Position numbers and translations under genes: made by a program
Assembly: GCA_903813345.2 (NCBI GenBank)
Contig: CAIIXF020000007.1
Location: 21,191,564 to 21,255,563, forward strand
Direction: 5' to 3'
DNA from: Owenia fusiformis
Lineage: Eukaryota; Annelida; Polychaeta; Sabellida; Oweniidae
DNA length: 64,000 nt
The notes under the pieces: generated by a model
What the model was told of the DNA's origin: nothing
Database searches by the model: none
The model's input: only the letters and a program-made list of their open reading frames with translations
Shown: one piece after another, positions 29,101 to 44,100 of the stretch
Layout: the number at the start of each line of letters is the position of its first letter
Position numbering within the stretch: position 1 is the first letter of the stretch

Positions 29101-32100
29101 GATATTTATATTGTGTTATACTAATCATGGTTAACAATAAGATCATATTTTAATCCAAAACCTTATAGTAATCTAAATTTCGTGAAGGTTTATGTGATGG
29201 TTGACTATTCTATACTGATATAACGTTTTAGTTGTGATCCTCAACTCATTTGAAGCACAATTTCACTTCCAGGCTCTACATTATCAAGTTCTACTTCATC
29301 CAGTACATCGACATTGGCTTCAACAACACAACCTTCCACTAGTAAGACTTTATTACGATTTACAAGATAATAATGTTTTCTGATGTCTTCTTTAACATTT
29401 TCAATGAATAACGTCTCCTTATTGCTCACCTTAAATAGAGTTATAATGTCTATGTTCTAGCATCGTCAAGTTCTACATTTACAACAGAATCTGGTGTTAA
29501 GGATCAGACACAAACAACAACAACACCATTGATGCCGACGGGTATGCACACTCCAACACAAGGTACGGCTTCAGCACCATCATCAACTGGAGCAACAACA
29601 CGTTCAGAAACCACACAAACTGCTACTGAAGAAATTTCAACAGGAAACAACTCTGGTAAATTTAGAAAATAATGCTTTTAAGAGATATTAATAATGAGTG
29701 AAATGTTTGGAGTTATTCTAACAATAATGAGTAAGAGAGTTATTGAGTAAAGTTTCTCCCAATAAATCCATAGCCAATACTAAACACATATGGAAATGAC
29801 GTGAAAAATTCCTCCAGAGCCAACGGACATGAAAAGCATGCTGGGAATCCTCTTTTTATGAAAATGACAGATACAAGTCAAAATATTCACCTCTAGACTA
29901 TCTTGAATAACCTTAAATGCCCTGATTTTGTTTGCTTGTACCATGTCTATATTATTTTCAATGCCAGGTACAACGTCCTTAACCAGTTTCACATCTGCAC
30001 AAAGTACAACATTTGCACCAGGTACAACATCTACACCAGGAACACCATCTGGAACAAGTTCAACATCTGAAAGTGGAACAACACTCAGAACAAGTATACA
30101 AAATTGGTTTATTCATTGATATTTTCATCTTAGCTGTCCAAAAGGAGAAGCAGATATGTAACAATGAAATTAATATTCCTCCGATGCATATCCCTACCTT
30201 GTGAAAATATTTTCAATGTTTAAGGAAGTGATCGTTTCTTTTTAGGCGAATCAACATCTGGAACTCCTGTCGTCACAACCATGGCACCATGTACATATGT
30301 TGTCAAAATGAGTGATGCAAATGTGGTTGACTTGACACAAAGTGAAATAATGAATGAAAATGGGGAATTTACACAGAGACCAGATCTAGTTGCCTTGACA
30401 GATGATAATCCAAATACGAAACTTGTGGGACAGTTTAGTCCATCGACAGATCCACAAACTTTAATGATGTCTACAATGCTGAAAACTAACAACCAAGATG
30501 TTGAAATAAGCAGTGTGGAACTAACAGGACTGAAAAATGTTGAAAGCGTAACTGTCACAATCAAGAATAAAGAAGGCAAGGATGTGAAATCGGTATGAAC
30601 AAACAGTTTCCTAGTAATAAATGTTAATGATTAAAATTAATAAGACACGTGAGAGAAGCAGAAACACTGGAAAATGTATTAATTGATCATCTAGTTGAAT
30701 TAAATTTGAAATACGTCCGATACCATAGATAAAATCACACTTGTTCCTGTTAACAAAGCTTTGTCATCCAGTCCAATATCTGCTTAATGTATTATCCATT
30801 ATTTAAAGCCCAAATGTCCAACACTTATATTGTAGACCATGTAAATGATCATGGCCTTTAAGTTAAAATTTGTTTCCAAGAATATGTCTGATGTAATCTG
30901 TGAGCTTTGATGTTCAATTTAATACAAATATATTGAACAATGAACTGTTATAGTAAGTAACCTTCTACTTTTTATGTGAATACACAATAATAATGTAATT
31001 TGCTGATCTTTAGGTATCAGAAACTATTGCTGGTGCTTCTGCCAAGATTACTCTTCCTCAGCAAACTGAAGGAGTTCAAATTATCATATCCTACACTGTG
31101 ATGACTGACACAACTTTTGAAGTTGAAGATATGACAATAATTGCTTGCATTGAAGAAACAACAACGGTTGGAACAACTGCTGTACCAGCCACAACAAACC
31201 GAGGTATGATTGAAACGAAGCATTTATTATCATGGTACAAGATGAACTAAATCCTTGGCATATGAAATTATCTTTTTAAGGCAACATTAGAATCTTAATT
31301 GATGGAGCTCGATAAATAGATGTTCACACTTACATGACCCTAAGACTAAATTATTAGCCATAGGTTTGAGATAATATTGAATATATTCATAACAAAATCT
31401 ATAATACTTTAAAATAACCAACTCAGTGTTAGAAGATTAAATGAATCATATCTCAATACTTGGGAATTTTTTATCTATATTAGTCGATATTTATATTGTG
31501 TTATACAAATCAAGGTTAACAATAAGATCATATTTTAAGCCAAAACCTTATAGTAATCTAAATTTCGTGAAGGTTTATGTGATGGTTGACTATTCTATAC
31601 TGATATAACGTTTTAGTTGTGATCCTCAACTCATTTGAAGCACAATTTTACTTCCAGGCTCTACATTATCAAGTTCTACTCCATCCAGTACATCGACATT
31701 GGCTTCAACAACACAACCTTCCACTAGTAAGACTTTATTACGATTTACAAGATAATAGTGTTTTCTGATGTCTTCTTAACCATTTTCAATGAATAATGTC
31801 TCCTTATTGCTCACCTTGAATAGAGTTATAATGTCTATGTTCTAGCATCGTCAAGTTCAACATTTACAACAGAATCTGGTGTTAAGGATCAGACACAAAC
31901 AACAACAACACCATTGATGCCGACGGGTATGCACACTCCAACACAAGGTACGGCTTCAGCACCATCATCAACTGGAGCAACAACACTTTCAGAAACCACA
32001 CAAACTGCTACTGAAGAAATTTCAACAGGAAACAACTCTGGTAAATTTAGAAAATAATGCTTTTAAGAGATATTAATAATGAGTGAAATGTTTGGAGTTA

Positions 32101-35100
32101 TTCTAACACTAATGAGTAAGAGAGTTATTGAGTAACGTTCCTCCCAATAAATCCATAGCCAATACTAAACACATATGGAAATGACGTCAAAAATTCCTCC
32201 AATGCCATCGGACATGAAAAGCATGCTGGGAATCCTCTTTTTATGAAAATGACAGATACAAGTCAAAATATTCACCTCTAGACTATCTTGAATAACCTTA
32301 AATGCCCTGATTTTGTTTGCTTGTACCATGTCTATATTATTTTCAATGCCAGGTACAACGTCTGTAACCAGTTTCACATCTGCACAAAGTACAACATTTG
32401 CACCAGGTACAACATCTACACCAGGTACATCATCTGGAACAAGTACAACATCTGAAACAGGAACAACACTCAGAACAAGTATGCAAAATTAGTTTATTCA
32501 TTGATATTTTCATCTTAGCTGTCCAAAAGGAGAAGCAGATATGTAACAATGAAATTAATATTCCTTCGATGCATATCCCTACCTTGTGAAAATATTTTCA
32601 ATGTTTAAGGAAGTGATCGTTTCTTTTTAGGCGAATCAACATCTGGAACTCCTGTCGTCACAACCATGGCACCATGTACATATGTTGTCAAAATGAGTGA
32701 TGCGAATGTGGTTGACTTGACACAAAGTGAAATAATGAATGAAAATGGGGAATTTACACAGAGACCAGATCTAGTTGCCTTGACAGATGATAATCCAAAT
32801 ACGAAACTTGTGGGACAGTTTAGTCCATCGACAGATCCACAAACTTTAATGATGTCTACAATGCTGAAAACTAACAACCAAGATGTTGAAATAAGCAGTG
32901 TGGAACTAACAGGACTGAGAAATGTTGAAAGCGTAACTGTCACAATCAAGAATAAAGAAGGCAAGGATGTGAAATCGGTATGAACAAACAGTTTCCTAGT
33001 AATAAATGTTAATGATTAAAATTAATAAGACACGTGAGAGAAGCAGAAACACTGGAAAATGTATTAATTGATCATCTAGTTGAATTAAATTTGAAATACG
33101 TCCGATACCATAGATAAAATCACACTTGTTCCTGTTAACAAAGCTTTGTCATCCAGTCCAATATCTGCTTAATGTATTATCCATTATTTAAAGCCCAAAT
33201 GTCCAACACTTATATTGTGGACCATGTAAATGATCATGGCCTTTAAGTTAAAATTTGTTTCCAAGAATATGTCTGATGTAATCTGTGAGCTTTGATGTTC
33301 AATTTAATACAAATATATTGAACAATGAACTGTTATAGTAAGTAACCTTCTACTTTTTACGTTAATACACAATAATAATGTAATTTGCTGATCTTTAGGT
33401 ATCAGAAACTATTGCTGGTGCTTCTGCCAAGATTACTCTTCCTCAGCAAACTGAAGGAGTTCAAATTATCATATCCTACACTGTGATGACTGACACAACT
33501 TTTGAAGTTGAAGATATGACAATAATTGCTTGCATTGAAGAAACAACAACGGTTGGAACAACTGCTGTACCAGCCACAACAAACCGAGGTATGATTGAAA
33601 CGAAGCATTTATTATCATGGTACAAGATGAACTAAATCCTTGGCATATGAAATTATCTTTTTAAGGCAACATTAGAATCTTAATTGATGGAGCTCGATAA
33701 ATAGATGTTCACACTTACATGACCCTAAGACTAAATTATTAGCCATAGGTTTGAGATAATATTGAATATATTCATAACAAAATCTATAATACTTTAAAAT
33801 AACCAACTCAGTGTTAGAAGATTAAATGAATCATATCTCAATACTTGGGAATTTTTTATCTATATTAGTCGATATTTATATTGTGTTATACAAATCAAGG
33901 TTAACAATAAGATCATATTTTAAGCCAAAACCTTATAGTAATCTAAATTTCGTGAAGGTTTATGTGATGGTTGACTATTCTATACTGATATAACGTTTTA
34001 GTTGTGATCCTCAACTCATTTGAAGCACAATTTTACTTCCAGGCTCTACATTATCAAGTTCTACTCCATCCAGTACATCGACATTGGCTTCAACAACACA
34101 ACCTTCCACTAGTAAGACTTTATTACGATTTACAAGATAATAGTGTTTTCTGATGTCTTCTTAACCATTTTCAATGAATAATGTCTCCTTATTGCTCACC
34201 TTAAATAGAGTTATAATGTCTATGTTCTAGCATCGTCAAGTTCAACATTTACAACAGAATCTGGTGTTAAGGATCAGACACAAACAACAACAACACCATT
34301 GATGCCGACAGGTATGCACACTCCAACACAAGGTACGGCTTCAGCACCATCATCAACTGGAGCAACAACACTTTCAGAAACCACACAAACTGCTACTGAA
34401 GAAATTTCAACAGGAAACAACTCTGGTAAATTTAGAAAATAATGCTTTTAAGAGATATTAATAATGAGTGAAATGTTTGGAGTTATTCTAACACTAATGA
34501 GTAAGAGAGTTATTGAGTAACGTTCCTCCCAATAAATCCATAGCCAATACTAAACACATATGGAAATGACGTCAAAAATTCCTCCAATGCCAACGGACAT
34601 GAAAAGCATGCTGGGAATCCTCTTTTTATGAAAATGACAGATACAAGTCAAAATATTCACCTCTAGACTATCTTGAATAACCTTAAATGCCCTGATTTTG
34701 TTTGCTTGTACCATGTCTATATTATTTTCAATGCCAGGTACAACGTCTGTAACCAGTTTCACATCTGCACAAAGTACAACATTTGCACCAGGTACAACAT
34801 CTACACCAGGTACATCATCTGGAACAAGTACAACATCTGAAACAGGAACAACACTCAGAACAAGTATGCAAAATTGGTTTATTCATTGATATTTTCATCT
34901 TAGCTGTCCAAAAGGAGAAGCAGATATGTAACAATGAAATTAATATTCCTTCGATGCATATCCCTACCTTGTGAAAATATTTTCAATGTTTAAGGAAGTG
35001 ATCGTTTCTTTTTAGGCGAATCAACATCTGGAACTCCTGTCGTCACAACCATGGCACCATGTACATATGTTGTCAAAATGAGTGATGCGAATGTGGTTGA

Positions 35101-38100
35101 CTTGACACAAAGTGAAATAATGAATGAAAATGGGGAATTTACACAGAGACCAGATCTAGTTGCCTTGACAGATGATAATCCAAATACGAAACTTGTCGGA
35201 CAGTTTAGTCCATCGACAGATCCACAAACTTTAATGATGTCTACAATGCTGAAAACTAACAACCAAGATGTTGAAATAAGCAGTGTGGAACTAACAGGAC
35301 TGAAAAATGTTGAAAGCGTAACTGTCACAATCAAGAATAAAGAAGGCAAGGATGTGAAATCGGTATGAACAAACAGTTTCCTAGTAATAAATGTTAATGA
35401 TTAAAATTAATAAGACACGTGAGAGAAGCAGAAACACTGGAAAATGTATTAATTGATCATCTAGTTGAATTAAATTTGAAATACGTCCGATACCATAGAT
35501 AAAATCACACTTGTTCCTGTTAACAAAGCTTTGTCATCCAGTCCAGTATCTGCTTAATGTATTATCCATTATTTAAAGCCCAAATGTCCAACACTTATAT
35601 TGTAGACCATGTAAATGATCATGGCCTTTAAGTTAAAATTTGTTTCCAAGAATATGTCTGATGTAATCTGTGAGCTTTGATGTTCAATTTAATACAAATA
35701 TATTGAACAATGAACTGTTATAGTAAGTAACCTTCTACTTTTTACGTGAATACACAATAATAATGTAATTTGCTGATCTTTAGGTATCAGAAACTATTGC
35801 TGGTGCTTCTGCCAAGATTACTCTTCCTCAGCAAACTGAAGGAGTTCAAATTATCATATCCTACACTGTGATGACTGACACAACTTTTGAAGTTGAAGAT
35901 ATGACAATAATTGCTTGCATTGAAGAAACAACAACGGTTGGAACAACTGCTGTACCAGCCACAACAAACCGAGGTATGATTGAAACGAAGCATTTATTAT
36001 CATGGTACAAGATGAACTAAATCCTTGGCATATGAAATTATCTTTTTAAGGCAACATTAGAATCTTAATTGATGGAGCTCGATAAATAGATGTTCACACT
36101 TACATGACCCTAAGACTAAATTATTAGCCATAGGTTTGAGATAATATTGAATATATTCATAACAAAATCTATAATACTTTAAAATAACCAACTCAGTGTT
36201 AGAAGATTAAATGAATCATATCTCAATACTTGGGAATTTTTTATCTATATTAGTCGATATTTATATTGTGTTATACAAATCAAGGTTAACAATAAGATCA
36301 TATTTTAAGCCAAAACCTTATAGTAATCTAAATTTCGTGAAGGTTTATGTGATGGTTGACTATTCTATACTGATATAACGTTTTAGTTGTGATCCTCAAC
36401 TCATTTGAAGCACAATTTTACTTCCAGGCTCTACATTATCAAGTTCTACTCCATCCAGTACATCGACATTGGCTTCAACAACACAACCTTCCACTAGTAA
36501 GACTTTATTACGATTTACAAGATAATAGTGTTTTCTGATGTCTTCTTAACCATTTTCAATGAATAATGTCTCCTTATTGCTCACCTTAAATAGAGTTATA
36601 ATGTCTATGTTCTAGCATCGTCACGTTCAACATTTACAACAGAATCTGGTGTTAAGGATCAGACACAAACAACAACAACACCATTGATGCCGACGGGTAT
36701 GCACACTCCAACACAAGGTACGGCTTCAGCACCATCATCAACTGGAGCAACAACACTTTCAGAAACCACACAAACTGCTACTGAAGAAATTTCAACAGGA
36801 AACAACTCTGGTAAATTTAGAAAATAATGCTTTTAAGAGATATTAATAATGAGTGAAATGTTTGGAGTTATTCTAACACTAATGAGTAAGAGAGTTATTG
36901 AGTAACGTTCCTCCCAATAAATCCATAGCCAATACTAAACACATATGGAAATGACGTCAAAAATTCCTCCAATGCCAACGGACATGAAAAGCATGCTGGG
37001 AATCCTCTTTTTATGAAAATGACAGATACAAGTCAAAATATTCACCTCTAGACTATCTTGAATAACCTTAAATGCCCTGATTTTGTTTGCTTGTACCATG
37101 TCTATATTATTTTCAATGCCAGGTACAACGTCTGTAACCAGTTTCACATCTGCACAAAGTACAACATTTGCACCAGGTACAACATCTACACCAGGTACAT
37201 CATCTGGAACAAGTACAACATCTGAAACAGGAACAACACTCAGAACAAGTATGCAAAATTGGTTTATTCATTGATATTTTCATCTTAGCTGTCCAAAAGG
37301 AGAAGCAGATATGTAACAATGAAATTAATATTCCTTCGATGCATATCCCTACCTTGTGAAAATATTTTCAATGTTTAAGGAAGTGATCGTTTCTTTTTAG
37401 GCGAATCAACATCTGGAACTCCTGTCGTCACAACCATGGCACCATGTACATATGTTGTCAAAATGAGTGATGCGAATGTGGTTGACTTGACACAAAGTGA
37501 AATAATGAATGAAAATGGGGAATTTACACAGAGACCAGATCTAGTTGCCTTGACAGATGATAATCCAAATACGAAACTTGTCGGACAGTTTAGTCCATCG
37601 ACAGATCCACAAACTTTAATGATGTCTACAATGCTGAAAACTAACAACCAAGATGTTGAAATAAGCAGTGTGGAACTAACAGGACTGAAAAATGTTGAAA
37701 GCGTAACTGTCACAATCAAGAATAAAGAAGGCAAGGATGTGAAATCGGTATGAACAAACAGTTTCCTAGTAATAAATGTTAATGATTAAAATTAATAAGA
37801 CACGTGAGAGAAGCAGAAACACTGGAAAATGTATTAATTGATCATCTAGTTGAATTAAATTTGAAATACGTCCGATACCATAGATAAAATCACACTTGTT
37901 CCTGTTAACAAAGCTTTGTCATCCAGTCCAGTATCTGCTTAATGTATTATCCATTATTTAAAGCCCAAATGTCCAACACTTATATTGTAGACCATGTAAA
38001 TGATCATGGCCTTTAAGTTAAAATTTGTTTCCAAGAATATGTCTGATGTAATCTGTGAGCTTTGATGTTCAATTTAATACAAATATATTGAACAATGAAC

Positions 38101-41100
38101 TGTTATAGTAAGTAACCTTCTACTTTTTACGTGAATACACAATAATAATGTAATTTGCTGATCTTTAGGTATCAGAAACTATTGCTGGTGCTTCTGCCAA
38201 GATTACTCTTCCTCAGCAAACTGAAGGAGTTCAAATTATCATATCCTACACTGTGATGACTGACACAACTTTTGAAGTTGAAGATATGACAATAATTGCT
38301 TGCATTGAAGAAACAACAACGGTTGGAACAACTGCTGTACCAGCCACAACAAACCGAGGTATGATTGAAACGAAGCATTTATTATCATGGTACAAGATGA
38401 ACTAAATCCTTGGCATATGAAATTATCTTTTTAAGGCAACATTAGAATCTTAATTGATGGAGCTCGATAAATAGATGTTCACACTTACATGACCCTAAGA
38501 CTAAATTATTAGCCATAGGTTTGAGATAATATTGAATATATTCATAACAAAATCTATAATACTTTAAAATAACCAACTCAGTGTTAGAAGATTAAATGAA
38601 TCATATCTCAATACTTGGGAATTTTTTATCTATATTAGTCGATATTTATATTGTGTTATACAAATCAAGGTTAACAATAAGATCATATTTTAAGCCAAAA
38701 CCTTATAGTAATCTAAATTTCGTGAAGGTTTATGTGATGGTTGACTATTCTATACTGATATAACGTTTTAGTTGTGATCCTCAACTCATTTGAAGCACAA
38801 TTTTACTTCCAGGCTCTACATTATCAAGTTCTACTCCATCCAGTACATCGACATTGGCTTCAACAACACAACCTTCCACTAGTAAGACTTTATTACGATT
38901 TACAAGATAATAGTGTTTTCTGATGTCTTCTTAACCATTTTCAATGAATAATGTCTCCTTATTGCTCACCTTAAATAGAGTTATAATGTCTATGTTCTAG
39001 CATCGTCACGTTCAACATTTACAACAGAATCTGGTGTTAAGGATCAGACACAAACAACAACAACACCATTGATGCCGACGGGTATGCACACTCCAACACA
39101 AGGTACGGCTTCAGCACCATCATCAACTGGAGCAACAACACTTTCAGAAACCACACAAACTGCTACTGAAGAAATTTCAACAGGAAACAACTCTGGTAAA
39201 TTTAGAAAATAATGCTTTTAAGAGATATTAATAATGAGTGAAATGTTTGGAGTTATTCTAACACTAATGAGTAAGAGAGTTATTGAGTAACGTTCCTCCC
39301 AATAAATCCATAGCCAATACTAAACACATATGGAAATGACGTCAAAAATTCCTCCAATGCCAACGGACATGAAAAGCATGCTGGGAATCCTCTTTTTATG
39401 AAAATGACAGATACAAGTCAAAATATTCACCTCTAGACTATCTTGAATAACCTTAAATGCCCTGATTTTGTTTGCTTGTACCATGTCTATATTATTTTCA
39501 ATGCCAGGTACAACGTCTGTAACCAGTTTCACATCTGCACAAAGTACAACATTTGCACCAGGTACAACATCTACACCAGGTACATCATCTGGAACAAGTA
39601 CAACATCTGAAACAGGAACAACACTCAGAACAAGTATGCAAAATTAGTTTATTCATTGATATTTTCATCTTAGCTGTCCAAAAGGAGAAGCAGATATGTA
39701 ACAATGAAATTAATATTCCTTCGATGCATATCCCTACCTTGTGAAAATATTTTCAATGTTTAAGGAAGTGATCGTTTCTTTTTAGGCGAATCAACATCTG
39801 GAACTCCTGTCGTCACAACCATGGCACCATGTACATATGTTGTCAAAATGAGTGATGCGAATGTGGTTGACTTGACACAAAGTGAAATAATGAATGAAAA
39901 TGGGGAATTTACACAGAGACCAGATCTAGTTGCCTTGACAGATGATAATCCAAATACGAAACTTGTGGGACAGTTTAGTCCATCGACAGATCCACAAACT
40001 TTAATGATGTCTACAATGCTGAAAACTAACAACCAAGATGTTGAAATAAGCAGTGTTGAACTAACAGGACTGAAAAATGTTGAAAGCGTAGCTGTCACAA
40101 TCAAGAATAAAGAAGGCACGGATGTGAAATCGGTATGAACAAACAGTTTCCTAGTAATAAATGTTAATGATTAAAATTAATTAGACACGTGAGAGAAGCA
40201 GAAACACTGGAAAATGTATTAATTGATCATTTAGTTGAATTAAATTTGAAATACGTCCGATACCATAGATAAAATCACACTTGTTCCAGTTATCAAAGCT
40301 TTGTCATCAAGTCCAATATCTGCTTAATGTATTATCCATTATTTAAAACCCAAATGTCCAACACTTATATTGTAGACCATGTAAATGATCATGGCCTTTA
40401 AGTTAAAATTTGGTTTCCAAGAATATGTCTGATGTAATCTGTGAGCTTTGATGTTCAATTTAATACAAATATATTGAACAATGAACTTTTATAGTAAGTA
40501 ACCTTCTACTTCTTACGTGAATACACAATAATAATGTAATTTGTTGATCTTTAGGTATCAGAAAATATTGCTGGTGATTCTGCCAAGATTACTCTTCCTC
40601 AGCAAACTGAAGGAGTTCAAATTATCATTTCCTACACTGTGATGACTGACACAACTTTTGAAGTTGAAGATATGACAATAATTGCTTGCATTGAAGAAAC
40701 AACAACGGTTGGAACAACTGCTGTACCAGCCACAACAAACCGAGGTATGATTGAAACGAAGCATTTATTATCATGGTACAAGATGAACTAAATCCTTGCC
40801 ATATGAAATTATCTTTTTAAGGCAACATTATAATCTTAATTGATGGAGCTCGATAAATAGATGTTCACACTCACATGACCCTAAGACTAAATTATTAGCC
40901 ATAGGTTTGAGATAATATTGAATATATTCATAACAAAATCTATAATACTTTAAATAACCAACTCAGTGCTAGAAGATTAAATGAATCATATCTCAATACT
41001 TGGGAATTTTTTATCTATATTAGTCGATATTTATATTGTGTTATACAAATCAAGGTTAACAATCAGATCATATTTTAAGCCAAAACCTTCTAGTAATCTA

Positions 41101-44100
41101 AATTTCGTGAAGGTTTATGTGATGGTTGACTATTCTATACTGATATAACGTTTTAGTTGTGATCCTCAACTCATTTGAAGCACAATTTTACTTCCAGGCT
41201 CTACATTACCAAGTTCTACTTCATCCAGTACATCGACATTGGCTTCAACAACACAACCTTCCACTAGTAAGACTTTATTACGATTTACAAGATAATAGTG
41301 TTTTCTGATGTCTTTTTAACCATTTTCAGTGAATAACGTCTCCTTATTGCTCACCTTAAATAGAGTTATAATGTCTATGTTCTAGCATCGTCAAGTTCTA
41401 CATTTACAACAGAATCTGGTGTTAAGGATCAGACACAAACAACAACAACAACACCATTGATGCCGACGGGTATGCACACTCCAACACAAGGTACGGCTTC
41501 AGCACCATCATCAACTGGAGCAACAACACTTTCAGAAACCACACAAACTGCTACTGAAGAAATTTCAACAGGAAACAACTCTGGTAAATTTAGAAAATAA
41601 TGCTTTTAAGAGATATTAATAATGAGTGAAATGTTTGGAGTTATTCTAACACTAATGAGTAAGAGATTTATTGAGTAACGTTCCTCCCAATAAATCCATA
41701 GCCAATACTAAACACATATGGAAATGACGTCAAAAATTCCTCCAGAGCCAACGAACATGAAAAGCATGCTGGGAATCCTCTTTTTATGAAAATGACAGAT
41801 ACAAGTCAAAATATTCCCCACTAGACTATCTTGAATAACCTCAAATGCCCTGATTTTGTTTGCGTGTACAATGTCTATATTATTTTCAATGCCAGGTACA
41901 ACGTCTGTAACCAGTTTCACATCTGCACAAAGTACAACATTTGCACCAGGTACGACATCTTTACCAGGAACGCCATCTGGAACAACAACGACACTCAGAA
42001 CAAGTACAAATAATTGGTTTATTCATTGATATTTTCATCTTACCTGTCCAAAAGGAGAAGTAGATATGTAACAATGAAATTAATATTTCTTCCACACATA
42101 TCCCAACCTAATGAAAATATTTTCAACGTTTTATGAAGTAATCATTTCTTTGTAGGTGAATCAACATCTGGAACTCCTGTCGTCACAACTATGACACCAT
42201 GTACATATGTTGTCAAAATGAGTGATGCGAATGTGGTTGACTTGACACAAAGTGAAATAATGAATGAAAATGGAGAATTTACACAGATGCCAGATCTAGC
42301 TGCATTAACAGATGATAATCCAAATACGAAACTCGTGGGACAGTTTAGTCCATCGACAGATCCACAAACTTTAATGATGTCTACAATGCTGAAAACTAAC
42401 AACCAAGATGTTCAAATAAGCAGTGTGGAACTAACAGGACTGAAAAATGTTGAAAGCGTAACTGTCACAATCAAGAATAAAGAAGGCAAGGATGTAGAAA
42501 CGGTATGAACAGTTTCCTAGTAATAAATGTTAATTATTAAAATAAATAATACACATGAGAGAAGCAGAAACACTGGAAAATGTAGTAATTGATCATTTAG
42601 TTGAATTTAATTTGAAATCCGTTCCATACCTTGCATTAACCTTAGATAAAATTACACTTGTTCCAGTTCATTGCTTGAAAATCTAGTCCAATTCCTGCTT
42701 ATTTTATAATACCTTTAATTTAAACCAAATTTCAAACACATAAATTGTGGACCATGTTAATGACGATGGCCTTTAAATAGTTAATTTGGTTTACCAGAAT
42801 ATGTCTGATGTAATCTGTGAGTGTTAATGTTCAATTTAATATAAATTTATTTAACTATGAACTTTAACGATAAGTAGCCTTCTACATCATATGTAAAATC
42901 ACTATAATAATGTAATTCGCTGATTTTTAGAAATCAGAAGAAGTTACCGGAGAGTCTGCCAAGGTCACTCTTCCTCAGGATACTGAAGGCCTTCAAATTA
43001 TCATATCCTACAGTGTGATGACTGACACAACTTTTGAAATTGAAGACATGACAATAATTGCCTGTATAGAAGAAACAACAACGGTTGGAATAACTGCTGT
43101 ACCAGCAACAACAAACAAAGGTATGAATGACAACAAGCATTTATTATTATGGTACAAGATGAACTGAACCTAAATTGATGGAGCTGGATCAATAAGATGC
43201 TCATTTATATGAACTGAAAACTACATTATTAGCCATAGGTTGGAGATAACATTGAATATATTCATGAAAATATCTTTAAATATTCAAATTACCATCCCAG
43301 TGTTAGAAGATTAAGTGAATCGAAAGTCTCAATACTTTGGAATTGATTTTATCTATAATAGTCGAATTTCTATATTAATATTGTGTTAAAAATCAGAATT
43401 GTCGACAGGAAACAACTATGGTAGGCTGATAGATGATATTAAAATTGCGAATGTATGTCATAAAGATTTATATACGTTTTAGGGGAAATTGGTTATCACG
43501 TTCGCTGTTATGATACATGATCTATTAATGTACATGTACTTATAGGTACACAAAATCATCGACTGTAACTTCAACCTTGAAGCCATCGACTTGTTAGAAT
43601 TATACTGTCATATATTTCTTCGCTATACATTTGAAAATATATAGAGTAGTATCAAGCAATATTTTGATATGTTAATCAAGATTCAACATCTGAACTAGGT
43701 ACAACATCTGCAGCGGGCACAACATCTACACCAGGTACATCTACATCAGGTACAACACCTGGAACAGCATCAACCGGAGTAACAACAACATCAACAAGTT
43801 CATCAACAGCATCGGTTACAACGTCTCAAACAACCACAGAATTGTCCACAGGAAACAACTATGGTAAGTTGATAGATGATATTAAATTTGTGAATGTATG
43901 TCATAAAATAGGAATAGACTTATACATTATAGGGGACATTGATTACCAATTTCGCTGTTAAAAAACATGATTTATCTGTGTATTTCTAGGTACCACAAAA
44001 TCATCGACTGTAACCTCGCAGCCATCGACTAGTAAGAATAATACTATCATTAATTTCTTAATTCAATCTTGGTACTACACTTGTCTTATTTTGCAAAATA

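Larger units (their letters stand above)
18148..42502 (+). repeat. Tandem array of ten multi-exon mucin cassettes plus the U12 exon d
   Basis: Exon d starts at 18148, 20497, 22836, 25221, 27860, 30246, 32631, 35016, 37401, 39786 and 42156. Successive distances are 2349, 2339, 2385, 2639, 2386, 2385, 2385, 2385, 2385 and 2370. The 2639 value is explained by a 249-bp transposon plus an 8-bp duplication. Introns are as similar as exons between neighbours; U7-U10 in particular look almost identical base for base by eye. The array is a genomic duplication series inside one gene, not a set of separate genes. Confidence 0.95.
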
